Assembly (NCBI GenBank): GCA_007119455.1
Contig: SKPR01000080.1
Location: 1 to 5,999, forward strand
Source: Candidatus Brevefilum sp.
GTDB taxonomy: Bacteria; Chloroflexota; Anaerolineae; Anaerolineales; Anaerolineaceae
DNA length: 5,999 nt
Reading direction: 5' to 3'
Under the pieces are notes generated by a model. That model saw nothing but the letters and a program-made list of their open reading frames with translations, had not been told where the DNA came from and did not search any database. Within the stretch, counting starts at the first letter, position 1. Each line of letters opens with the position of its first letter. Shown here piece after piece: positions 1-5,602 of this stretch. The position numbers and the translations under genes are program-made.

Positions 1-1378
1 GGCCGATATGGAGTAAATTTACACGATCACCTGGCAGGCTATCTGGTTTTTGTGGGTCATACCGGTAATGGGTGATTTCACCTGTTGCCAGATCTAACCT
101 GTCCAATCCAGCGCCATCTGTTCCAATCCACAGGCTATGTCGGGCTGAATCAAAAGCCAATGCTGTGACATTATCGCCAGCCAGGGTGTTTGGCTCGCCC
201 GGCACATGTCGTTTGTAACCAAAGGCTCGAGTGGCCGGGTTAGCTTTATTGACCCCCCCGCCGTGGGTACCAAACCACATAATACCTCCCTGGTCCTGGT
301 AAATTGTTTGCACCCTGTTATGGCTCAAGCTATTAGGGTCATATTCCTGATGGGCAAAGTCAACCACGGTCAGCCGACCATTCTCGTTAAGCGTTACCAG
401 GTTCACGCCCATGTCTTCGAAACCGATCCAGAGATTTTCCGAACGATCCTGGTAGACGACAGAAATCTGGTTACTGCGGATGGAATCAGGCTCATGCCGG
501 TAAACACGGTGACGGAAGGTTTGTAAATCGAGGCGAACCAGACCCCCATAGGTTCCCACCCATAATCCGTCGTTGCCATCGCTACTGATGCTGGTGACAC
601 TGGCCTGGTCTGAGCTGAGTTTAAATGAAAATCTTGAAAAATTTCCTTGATCAGGATTGAGCAAATTCAACCCATTATCCGTTCCAACCCATAAACGCCC
701 ATGCCCATCTTCAAAGATCGCCTGGACAAAATCACTGCTCAGGCTTGTCGGATCGCCAGGTATTGTCCGGAAATTCTGTATTTCACGGCTTTCCAGCACC
801 ATTAAGCTTAATCCGCCCCGTGTACCGATCCATAAATTACCCTGAGAATCCGCCAGCATGGCCTGAACTCGCTCATCCGGTAAGGATGATGGATCATAGG
901 GGTCCGGCTTAAAATGTTCAAAGGTGTTTTTTCTGCGATCAAACCGGGCAATCCCGCTGAAATAAGTCCCTAACCAGAGATCGCCATCTGCTGTTTCGAT
1001 CAAGCTGGTAATATAGTCATCCATCAGCATATTCGGTGAAGTTGGGTCAGCTTTGAAAACTGTAAAATCGTGACCATCAAATTTATTCAATCCTTCTCGT
1101 GTCCCAAACCACAAGAACCCCTGAGAATCCTGGAGGATGGCAAGGACGGTGTTTTCCGAAAGCCCTTCACGCACACCTAAATGCTCAAACCGCATATAAC
1201 CAAGGCCTGAGTCAATCACAGGCCATTGTGTTCGGATAGCCGTGTGGCTGCTACGCTGGGCCATCACCGTGGTGTGCCAGGGCAGAACCGTGATGATTAA
1301 CAATCCAATCAACAACGCCCATGTCACACGTTTTAATATGTGGATAAAACCAACAATCTCTTTAGAATCCCAGAACAT
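1..1378 (-). CDS. Reg_prop beta-propeller sensor protein, N-terminal part (gene continues past left edge)
   Basis: The frame is open from ATG at 1378 to the window edge (459 residues, no stop). Residues about 18-33 are hydrophobic after basic residues, and VMA/Q near 38-41 fits a signal peptidase site, so the propeller probably lies outside the cytoplasm. Eight two-component-regulator propeller repeats are visible by their L-W-x-G-T core: residues 89-93, 134-138, 182-186, 229-233, 272-276, 316-320 (LWIGF), 367-371 (MWFGT) and 416-420. They are spaced about 43-51 residues apart, most with a preceding D-x-x-G-x or similar turn. In this family one or two seven-bladed propellers are usually followed by a Y_Y_Y domain, a membrane helix and a histidine kinase, hybrid kinase or GGDEF output. 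That part is outside the window, so the output is unknown. The start is fixed because an in-frame TAG lies two codons upstream of this ATG. No Shine-Dalgarno sequence is evident. Confidence 0.93.
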   Translation of the reverse strand, partial: MFWDSKEIVGFIHILKRVTWALLIGLLIITVLPWHTTVMAQRSSHTAIRTQWPVIDSGLGYMRFEHLGVREGLSENTVLAILQDSQGFLWFGTREGLNKFDGHDFTVFKADPTSPNMLMDDYITSLIETADGDLWLGTYFSGIARFDRRKNTFEHFKPDPYDPSSLPDERVQAMLADSQGNLWIGTRGGLSLMVLESREIQNFRTIPGDPTSLSSDFVQAIFEDGHGRLWVGTDNGLNLLNPDQGNFSRFSFKLSSDQASVTSISSDGNDGLWVGTYGGLVRLDLQTFRHRVYRHEPDSIRSNQISVVYQDRSENLWIGFEDMGVNLVTLNENGRLTVVDFAHQEYDPNSLSHNRVQTIYQDQGGIMWFGTHGGGVNKANPATRAFGYKRHVPGEPNTLAGDNVTALAFDSARHSLWIGTDGAGLDRLDLATGEITHYRYDPQKPDSLPGDRVNLLHIG

Positions 1379-1385
1379 GGCCTAT

Positions 1386-1414
1386 ATTTTATTCGATAAT
1401 GCTCTAAAACCCAA
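1386..1414 (-). promoter_or_regulatory. Candidate promoter for the Reg_prop gene (possibly leaderless)
   Basis: On the minus strand TTGGGT (1409-1414) and TAAAAT (1386-1391) are separated by 17 bp. The -10 is good, but the -35 matches the consensus only in its first three bases. A start site about 7 nt downstream would fall at or next to the ATG (1378). That fits the absence of a ribosome binding site and suggests a leaderless mRNA. Such AT-rich matches can arise by chance. Confidence 0.3.
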
Positions 1415-1435
1415 CCCTGTAGACGTGTGTTTAAT

Positions 1436-1471
1436 CACCAAACCGGAAGTCAATCAGCTTCCGGTTTGGTG
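1436..1471 (-). terminator. Perfect 14-bp inverted repeat, probable hairpin terminator of the small membrane protein gene
   Basis: The left arm CACCAAACCGGAAG (1436-1449) and right arm CTTCCGGTTTGGTG (1458-1471) are exact reverse complements around an 8-nt loop. The hairpin lies about 50 nt past the stop codon of the 1524-1724 gene and upstream of the Reg_prop gene, where a terminator would be expected. No T-tract follows on either strand (minus strand: TGATTAAACAC), so a canonical intrinsic terminator is not shown. A transcript-end stabilising hairpin or a DNA-level operator for the downstream sensor gene is also possible. Confidence 0.5.
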
Positions 1472-1523
1472 TGAGGAGAAAATAATGTTTTAAGGTAAAG
1501 CTTGGTCAACTTTCCCGAGTAGG

Positions 1524-1724
1524 TCAATCAGATAATGTGTCAGAATCCAATCCGCCACCAATGGAAAACCCAATGCCAGCGCCCAGGCCAATGATAGCCA
1601 GGTAGAGGCTTTGACCGCTGAGCCAGAAGAGAAACAAAGCAAGGGAGGCGCTAATGATCATTCCCATGGCTGCTCCGAAAATGGCTTTCTTCCATTTATT
1701 GACGTTCAGATTTCCAAGATTCAT
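1524..1724 (-). CDS. Small two-helix membrane protein, function unknown
   Basis: This 66-residue protein is not one I recognise. After a polar, basic N-terminus (K10, W11, K12, K13) there are two hydrophobic segments, about residues 14-36 and 39-58, separated by a short SGQ turn. The second is glycine-rich (GLGAGIGFSIGGG), recalling glycine-zipper helices that pack closely in membranes. The C-terminus is short and acidic (LDSDTLSD). The positive-inside rule predicts that both ends are cytoplasmic. ATG 1724 is the only ATG, GTG or TTG start after the upstream in-frame stop that keeps both helices. The Shine-Dalgarno sequence is poor. It lies alone, about 195 bp after the methyltransferase and before the hairpin at 1436-1471. 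The two helices and the clean terminator position argue that it is real, but no role can be assigned. Confidence 0.68.
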   Translation of the reverse strand: MNLGNLNVNKWKKAIFGAAMGMIISASLALFLFWLSGQSLYLAIIGLGAGIGFSIGGGLDSDTLSD

Positions 1725-1797
1725 ATGCCAGTTTCGTTTCGCTTGATTGCGATGGCGGTCAAGCCTGACAGTGTCTTATCTGCTCAACCTTGCTGCT

Positions 1798-1806
1798 ATT
1801 ATCCCA
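1798..1806 (-). promoter_or_regulatory. Possible extended -10 element for the small membrane protein gene
   Basis: On the minus strand, TGGGATAAT matches an extended -10 (TG, one base, then GATAAT). It lies 73 nt upstream of the ATG at 1724 within the 195-bp gap 1725-1919. No convincing -35 is present at the usual spacing. I see nothing else definite in this gap. Confidence 0.2.
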
Positions 1807-1919
1807 GAATCTAAATCCTCCCACACCGGGCGAAAGGTGCAATTGAGACCTGTCCAATCGGCCAGGTTTAATCATAAGATGGGCGTTTATACCCTGCATT
1901 TTTTTATGGAAAAGTTTGA

Positions 1920-2519
1920 TCAGGTCTGTTTTGGTTTGACAAAACAAGCCCAGGTTGCAGGCCGACCGCCACCCCCATCCGGACGTCTTTCATCACTGTC
2001 TTCCCGCCAGCATTGATCCAGAAAAGCCTTGAATAACTCCAAATCATCATCGGTGACCCCATGTTCAGCGCCATCAGAATCTTTTCGGTGTGCATATAGG
2101 AGGTAACACCCTCCAGATTTCAGCCACCGGTTCAGGTTGGACACATAATCCTTACGCCCCCCAGGTGAGAGGCTGTGATAACAACCAATATCCAATACCA
2201 GATCAAAGGTCTGGTCCAGACCCGGTTCACCGGTCACATCGCCATGAATAACCCGGGCATTGATGCCAGCCTTCTGTAATTTGGCTCGGGCACGTAAAAC
2301 AGATAGCCAGGCCATGTCCATACCGACCACTGACCAACCATATTGCGCCATCGTTACCAGGTTTGTCCCCGTCCCGCACCCGACATCCAGGGCTCGTCCT
2401 GCAGGTTTCTCATCGAGGACACGCTTCAACTCGGGCGGTGAAACACCGGTATCCCAGGGCGGCCTGCCCAGGTACATCAAATTAAAACGTATCCAGCGCC
2501 AAAGGTTCTTAAATGCCAT
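1920..2519 (-). CDS. Class I SAM-dependent methyltransferase (Methyltransf_11/25 type)
   Basis: This 199-residue cytoplasmic enzyme should transfer a methyl group from S-adenosylmethionine; the acceptor is unknown. The Rossmann-type motifs are complete and in order. Motif I is ALDVGCGTGTN (residues 43-53), the glycine-rich SAM loop. The acidic residue ending strand 2 is D68 in VVGMDMA. Motif III is GDV (94-96). Motif IV is FDLVLDIGCYHSL (105-117), and the post-V segment is LKSGGCYLLYA (133-143). An N-terminal LGRPPWDTGVSPPEL stretch (17-31) resembles the lead-in of small-molecule methyltransferases such as thiopurine/tellurite-type enzymes, but no substrate can be read from it. The glycine run GGGG at 182-185 before the last strand looks like a flexible insertion. 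The ATG directly follows the TAA of the upstream lipoprotein gene (TAAATG), with no strong Shine-Dalgarno sequence, so translation is probably coupled. Confidence 0.93.
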   Translation of the reverse strand: MAFKNLWRWIRFNLMYLGRPPWDTGVSPPELKRVLDEKPAGRALDVGCGTGTNLVTMAQYGWSVVGMDMAWLSVLRARAKLQKAGINARVIHGDVTGEPGLDQTFDLVLDIGCYHSLSPGGRKDYVSNLNRWLKSGGCYLLYAHRKDSDGAEHGVTDDDLELFKAFLDQCWREDSDERRPDGGGGRPATWACFVKPKQT

Positions 2520-3296
2520 TTATTGTTGCAAGGAATAGCCTACCAGTTCAACCCGGTAACCACTGATGATCTCATCAAAATTGAAAGCTCTGAATGCATA
2601 GCCGACTGTCTCGCAGAAAACCTCTCGCAATGATCCATTGGGGAGTTGGGTTTGAAGGGTAACACAGGTATGCATTTCACCAGTTGGTAAACTTTCTTGA
2701 AATGGTTGCGAAACCTGCCGAATCCCGGACTCATGCTGCTCAGGTTCAACGCGTTGATTGCGGTCGGTGTACCAGAGCTCCCCAGCAGGGGGGAACGGGA
2801 TCACCAGGTCAAGCCAGGTTGTGGGCAGCTCTGAGTCTGTCACGCTTTCTGCCAGGTACACATTCTCCCCGTCAACCAGGTAAAAGAAAGTTGCCGCTTC
2901 GGGGACAGCAAGAAAATCAGGCGGCGGAGCACCCTCCAGCAATTCAACCGCACGGTCTACTCGGGCGATATAAAAGCCATCCATTAATTTTGTTTCCACA
3001 ACGGTATCGCTCACCCGCCAGAACACTTCCATATTCTGATCAAACCCCATGTAACCATAAATCCAGGTGCTCCCGACAAATAAGGGAAAAGTTTCCAGCG
3101 TATGCGCGGTTACTTCATCTACTTCAGGGTCCTGGAGCAGACCAACGGGAAATTCAGCCGGATCAACCTGGGGTGTCTGGTGGATATTATTCAGGGTTGG
3201 ACGGTCAGCCGGTTGCGCGCAGGCTGTGACGAGGAAGCTCAAAATCCAAATAAATTGGATTTTAATATATGCAGACAAATAATGTTTCACTGCCAT
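2520..3296 (-). CDS. Putative lipoprotein, family not recognised
   Basis: This is a 258-residue protein from the chosen ATG (3296). Its N-terminus is a typical lipoprotein signal: basic start (K4, H5, K12), hydrophobic core IWILSFLV (16-23) and lipobox V-T-A-C with the lipidated Cys at 26. A linker rich in Pro, Asp and Gln follows to about residue 65. The folded part begins at FPLFVGSTWIYGYMGF (70-85) and is beta-rich. It has a W-Y motif pair, YLVDGENVYLAE (139-150) and a terminal SGYRVELVGYSL (245-256). C211 and C228 could form a disulfide. I cannot name the family. The product should sit on the outer face of a membrane. The frame stays open upstream to an ATG at 3428, but that start would overlap the reductase gene and bury the signal peptide, so I rejected it. 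The stop abuts the methyltransferase ATG, implying one transcript. Confidence 0.85.
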   Translation of the reverse strand: MAVKHYLSAYIKIQFIWILSFLVTACAQPADRPTLNNIHQTPQVDPAEFPVGLLQDPEVDEVTAHTLETFPLFVGSTWIYGYMGFDQNMEVFWRVSDTVVETKLMDGFYIARVDRAVELLEGAPPPDFLAVPEAATFFYLVDGENVYLAESVTDSELPTTWLDLVIPFPPAGELWYTDRNQRVEPEQHESGIRQVSQPFQESLPTGEMHTCVTLQTQLPNGSLREVFCETVGYAFRAFNFDEIISGYRVELVGYSLQQ

Positions 3297-3305
3297 GATG
3301 AAGTA

Positions 3306-3336
3306 AGTATACCCATGAATACCTGTCATGGTACAA
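3306..3336 (-). promoter_or_regulatory. Weak candidate promoter for the lipoprotein-methyltransferase operon
   Basis: On the minus strand TTGTAC (3331-3336) and TATACT (3306-3311) are 19 bp apart, longer than the optimum. The -10 is good. Transcription would begin only a few bases before the ATG at 3296, giving a nearly leaderless mRNA, in line with the poor Shine-Dalgarno sequence there. Confidence 0.27.
3313..3331. promoter_or_regulatory. Candidate operator dyad in the divergent control region
   Basis: CCATGA (3313-3318) and TCATGG (3326-3331) form a 6-bp inverted repeat with a 7-bp spacer, about one to two helical turns overall. It lies between the candidate minus-strand -35 and -10 and 16 bp upstream of the plus-strand -35, where a dimeric regulator could affect both directions. 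The repeat is short enough to occur by chance. Confidence 0.25.
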
Positions 3337-3347
3337 ACCGAATGTTT

Positions 3348-3376
3348 TTGAGTCTGACATCCGGTCTGGGTAAAAT
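3348..3376 (+). promoter_or_regulatory. Probable sigma70-type promoter of the aldo-keto reductase operon
   Basis: TTGAGT (3348-3353) and TAAAAT (3371-3376) are separated by the optimal 17 bp. Predicted initiation near 3383 leaves about 29 nt of leader, containing an AAAGGA-type ribosome binding site shortly before the ATG at 3412. Confidence 0.5.
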
Positions 3377-3411
3377 TAAACCAGGCATATCGACACCCGG
3401 AAAGGATCATC

Positions 3412-4248
3412 ATGGAAAAGACAATCAAATCAAGAATTACGCTGAATGATGACGTGGAAATTCCCTATTTAGGCTTGGGGACCTGGCTGTCCAGGGGCCG
3501 GGATTGTCGCCAGGCTGTTAAATATGCCCTGGAATACGGCTATGATCACGTAGATACCGCCCAGGCTTATGATAATGAAAACGAGGTCGGTGATGGCTGG
3601 AAAGATAGCGGCAGGTCGAGGGACGAGCTCTTTATTACAACCAAAATCCGCAATTCCAACCAGGGTTTTGAACGCAGTAAACAATCGCTTACCCGGAGCT
3701 TGCAAGCCCTCCAGACCGAATACGTTGACCTTCTGCTGATCCACTGGCCGGATGTCAACAACTTTGAACGGACTATACAAACCTGGCGCGCCTTGATTAA
3801 ATTACGCGAGGAAGGCCTCTGCCGGAGCATTGGGGTGAGCAATTTCACCATCCGATTACTGGATAAATTATTAGAAGAAATTGACGTGGTCCCAGCTGTC
3901 AACCAGGTCGAATTCCATACGTTTCTCTTCCAGAAAGAATTGATGGAATATTGCCAGGGAAAGAGGATCCAGATTGAAGCCTACAGCCCCATCGCCAGGG
4001 CGAAATTCCTCGACAACGATCAGATCCAGAGAATTGCGAAAAAATATCACAAAACCCCTGCTCAGGTGATGCTGGCCTGGTGCGTTAACCACGACCTGGT
4101 CGTCATTCCAAAAACTGTCCACAAGGATCGGATCGAGGAAAATGCGGATATCTTCTTCGAACTGGACGATGACGATATGAAAGCACTGAACAAACTCGGG
4201 CCGGAAACCCGCCTGGTCCAGATTTCCGAAGCACCCCCTTCATGGTAG
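3412..4248 (+). CDS. Aldo-keto reductase, DkgB-like (AKR 1)
   Basis: This 278-residue, full-length, cytoplasmic (beta/alpha)8-barrel oxidoreductase should reduce aldehydes or ketones (for example 2,5-diketo-gluconate, methylglyoxal or other reactive carbonyls) with NAD(P)H. The catalytic tetrad is intact: D48 (HVDTA), Y53 (QAYDNE), K78 (ITTKI) and H111 (LLIHWP). Pocket residue W25 in GLGTW is present. Other signatures are GVSNF (141-145), NQVEFH (164-169) and the nicotinamide-stacking Tyr in AYSPIARA (190-197). The phosphate-binding segment VIPKTVHKDRIEEN keeps the canonical K234 and R240, so NADPH is the likely cofactor. T170 replaces the usual Pro after NQVEFH. The C-terminal TRLVQISEAPPSW resembles the DkgB tail, recalled from memory. 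A good ribosome binding site (GGAAAGGATC) precedes ATG 3412. It is the first gene of a two-gene operon, 19 nt before its paralogue. Confidence 0.95.
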   Translation: MEKTIKSRITLNDDVEIPYLGLGTWLSRGRDCRQAVKYALEYGYDHVDTAQAYDNENEVGDGWKDSGRSRDELFITTKIRNSNQGFERSKQSLTRSLQALQTEYVDLLLIHWPDVNNFERTIQTWRALIKLREEGLCRSIGVSNFTIRLLDKLLEEIDVVPAVNQVEFHTFLFQKELMEYCQGKRIQIEAYSPIARAKFLDNDQIQRIAKKYHKTPAQVMLAWCVNHDLVVIPKTVHKDRIEENADIFFELDDDDMKALNKLGPETRLVQISEAPPSW

Positions 4249-4267
4249 CCTGCAAGAAAGGAAAGAT

Positions 4268-5110
4268 ATGGATAAAAATTCAACCTTCGAATTGAACAAC
4301 GGTACGAGAATTCCCGTGATCGGGTTTGGCACCAATGTCTTGCAGGGCGAATCAGGCATCAAAGACATTCAAAGGGCATTGGAAGCCGAATATCGGTTAA
4401 TTGATACCGCCCAGAGCTATGAGAACGAAGAAGAGGTGGGACTGGCGGTTGAAAACAGCCCGGTTCCCAGGCAAGACATCTTCATCACCACCAAAATCAC
4501 TGATGAAAACCAGGGGCGAGAGCTGACGTTTGAATCTACACATGCCAGCCTTGAGAAATTGCGGACGGATTATGTTGATCTTCTACTGGTCCACTGGCCC
4601 AACCTGGACGATTTCGACATTTCCCTCGAAACCTGGCAGGCATTGATATCCCTCCAGGAGCAGGGTATCGCCAGGGCAATTGGGGTCAGTAATTACACCC
4701 CGGACCTGATTCAATTGACGATCGATGAAAGCAGTGTCATACCGGCCGTCAACCAGGTGGAATTTCATCCCTTCCTTTTCCAAAAGGATTTGATGGATTA
4801 TTGCCAGAGCCAGAACATTCTGGTCGAATCTTACTGTCCGATTGCACGCGCTGAACACACACAAGCACCAATCTTACAACATCTCTCAGAAAAATACGAC
4901 AAATCACCCGTGCAGGTCATTTTACGCTGGCACCTCGAACATGGTTTGGTACCCATCCCAAGATCAACCAATCCAGACCACATTGAAGCCAATCTCGATA
5001 TTTTCGACTTCTCTATAACGGAAGAAGAAGTCGCCAAAATGGACGAACTGGATATGAACTACCGCATTGTTAACCCTGAAAAAGGCCCGCCGAGCTGGCG
5101 AAAGGCCTGA
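4268..5110 (+). CDS. Aldo-keto reductase, DkgB-like, divergent paralogue (AKR 2)
   Basis: This 280-residue, full-length TIM-barrel oxidoreductase is clearly a paralogue of the gene 19 nt upstream. Both share ENQG/SNQG, YVDLLL(I/V)HWP, PAVNQVEFH, FLFQK(E/D)LM(E/D)YCQ, PIARA and a PPSW tail. The tetrad D46, Y51, K76, H109 is intact, so it should be active. Three positions differ. N23 (GFGTN) stands where the pocket aromatic is normally found. C190 replaces Ser in the YSP motif (ESYCPIARA). The 2'-phosphate segment PIPRSTNPDHIEAN has R232 for Lys and H238 for Arg. These differences suggest another substrate and perhaps less strict NADPH preference, which is inference. The ribosome binding site AAAGGAAAG lies just before ATG 4268, with no room for a separate promoter, so both enzymes are probably made together. 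A hairpin follows 52 nt after the stop. Confidence 0.95.
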   Translation: MDKNSTFELNNGTRIPVIGFGTNVLQGESGIKDIQRALEAEYRLIDTAQSYENEEEVGLAVENSPVPRQDIFITTKITDENQGRELTFESTHASLEKLRTDYVDLLLVHWPNLDDFDISLETWQALISLQEQGIARAIGVSNYTPDLIQLTIDESSVIPAVNQVEFHPFLFQKDLMDYCQSQNILVESYCPIARAEHTQAPILQHLSEKYDKSPVQVILRWHLEHGLVPIPRSTNPDHIEANLDIFDFSITEEEVAKMDELDMNYRIVNPEKGPPSWRKA

Positions 5111-5162
5111 ACAATTGCAATGATGTTCACCTAAATCACAAACCAAGTTATTCTTAATCAAA

Positions 5163-5188
5163 ACAGGCCGGGTTAAACAACGGCCTGT
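5163..5188. terminator. Hairpin terminator between the reductase operon and the SWIM gene, possibly bidirectional
   Basis: ACAGGCCG (5163-5170) and CGGCCTGT (5181-5188) form a perfect GC-rich 8-bp stem with a 10-nt loop. On the plus strand it is followed by the T-rich AGTTTATTAATTATT. On the minus strand the stem is followed by TTTGATTAAG. It lies between the ends of two convergent genes, so it probably serves both. Confidence 0.65.
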
Positions 5189-5221
5189 AGTTTATTAATT
5201 ATTGATCGGTCAAAACCAGGA

Positions 5222-5464
5222 TCAGCTCACAAAAGCGATATCCACCATGTCTTCAAGGACGTTTTCAAGCGCCATGGTATGGCTGCAGCGACCGCGGGTC
5301 TGGAAAAAATCACAGGTGCAGTCCCATTGTCCATCCTTATAAGTCACGTGGTGTTCATCATGCCGACCTTTGAAAGTAACATTAAAGTGATTGAACACAA
5401 TCCTATCACGCTCCTGTGCATAACGCTTGGCTTTCTCAATTTTGCCGATCAATCCGTAGTCCAT
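5222..5464 (-). CDS. Stand-alone SWIM zinc-finger protein
   Basis: This 80-residue protein consists almost only of a SWIM domain. The zinc ligands fit CxCx(n)CxH: C49 and C51 (DCTCDFF), then C60 and H62 (GRCSHTMALE), followed by the usual helix. A basic N-terminal helix (KIEKAKRYAQERDR, 8-21) and two strands (VFNHFNVTFKG and HHVTYKDGQWDC) come first. SWIM domains are known in SWI2/SNF2 helicases and MULE transposases and as small free-standing proteins, where they are thought to bind DNA or protein. The partner is unknown here. A good ribosome binding site (AAAGGA) lies 10-11 nt before ATG 5464. The gene sits after the RimI-like gene on the same strand, but a strong terminator lies in between, so its expression probably depends on readthrough of that hairpin. 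An H-D-E-H-H cluster (35-39) is an unusual addition. Confidence 0.88.
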   Translation of the reverse strand: MDYGLIGKIEKAKRYAQERDRIVFNHFNVTFKGRHDEHHVTYKDGQWDCTCDFFQTRGRCSHTMALENVLEDMVDIAFVS

Positions 5465-5498
5465 GGGGCACTTTTCCTTTCTTTATCTGGAGAGTTAA

Positions 5499-5532
5499 TA
5501 AAAAAGAGCACGCGCGGGGCTCCCGGCGTGCT
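5499..5532 (-). terminator. Strong rho-independent terminator upstream of the SWIM gene
   Basis: Read on the minus strand, AGCACGC (5532-5526) plus CGGG (5525-5522) pairs with CCCG (5518-5515) and GCGTGCT (5513-5507), with a 3-nt loop and one bulged base. After one C comes a run of six T (5505-5500). This is a textbook intrinsic terminator for transcripts coming from the GNAT gene or from the promoter at 5603-5631. It ends about 35 nt before the SWIM start codon, leaving no evident space for another promoter. Confidence 0.88.
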
Positions 5533-5566
5533 AAAAATCATTCAGTTTTTGACTTAATCCCGGCAT
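5531..5566 (-). CDS. Possible 11-residue leader peptide in front of the terminator
   Basis: An ATG at 5566 opens an 11-codon frame (MPGLSQKLNDF). Its TAG overlaps the first base pairs of the terminator stem. The ATG lies in the loop of a small hairpin (5554-5575: TTAA and CCC paired with GGG and TTAA). A weak GGA lies about 9 nt upstream. A ribosome at the stop would cover the terminator arm, as in leader-peptide attenuation. No run of one codon reveals an effector, and such short frames are common by chance. Confidence 0.2.
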   Translation of the reverse strand: MPGLSQKLNDF

Positions 5567-5602
5567 AAGGGTTAATCCAATCTACTGTTCTTTCTTGCCT
5601 TG

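Noticed and set aside
206..526. Plus-strand 106-codon frame within the propeller gene.
   Set aside because: It lies opposite the regular LWxGT repeats of the minus-strand gene and shows no domain of its own.
1..1378. The regularly spaced repeats as a DNA tandem repeat or CRISPR-like array.
   Set aside because: The repetition is at protein level (propeller blades of 43-51 residues). The DNA copies are diverged and have no constant repeat or spacer length.
1759..1947. Minus-strand 62-codon frame across the gap after the methyltransferase.
   Set aside because: It overlaps the methyltransferase end in another frame, shows no domain or clear ribosome binding site, and reads like random sequence.
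2684..3229. Plus-strand 181-codon frame opposite the lipoprotein gene.
   Set aside because: The composition is rich in Arg, Pro, Gln and Ser and has no motif. The minus-strand frame has a clear signal peptide and abuts the next gene, so this is an antisense shadow.
3297..3428. Upstream start of the lipoprotein at ATG 3428, giving 302 residues and even a short LSGC lipobox-like motif.
   Set aside because: It would overlap the reductase start, leaves no charged N-region before the motif, and buries the much better signal peptide and VTAC lipobox that follow ATG 3296.
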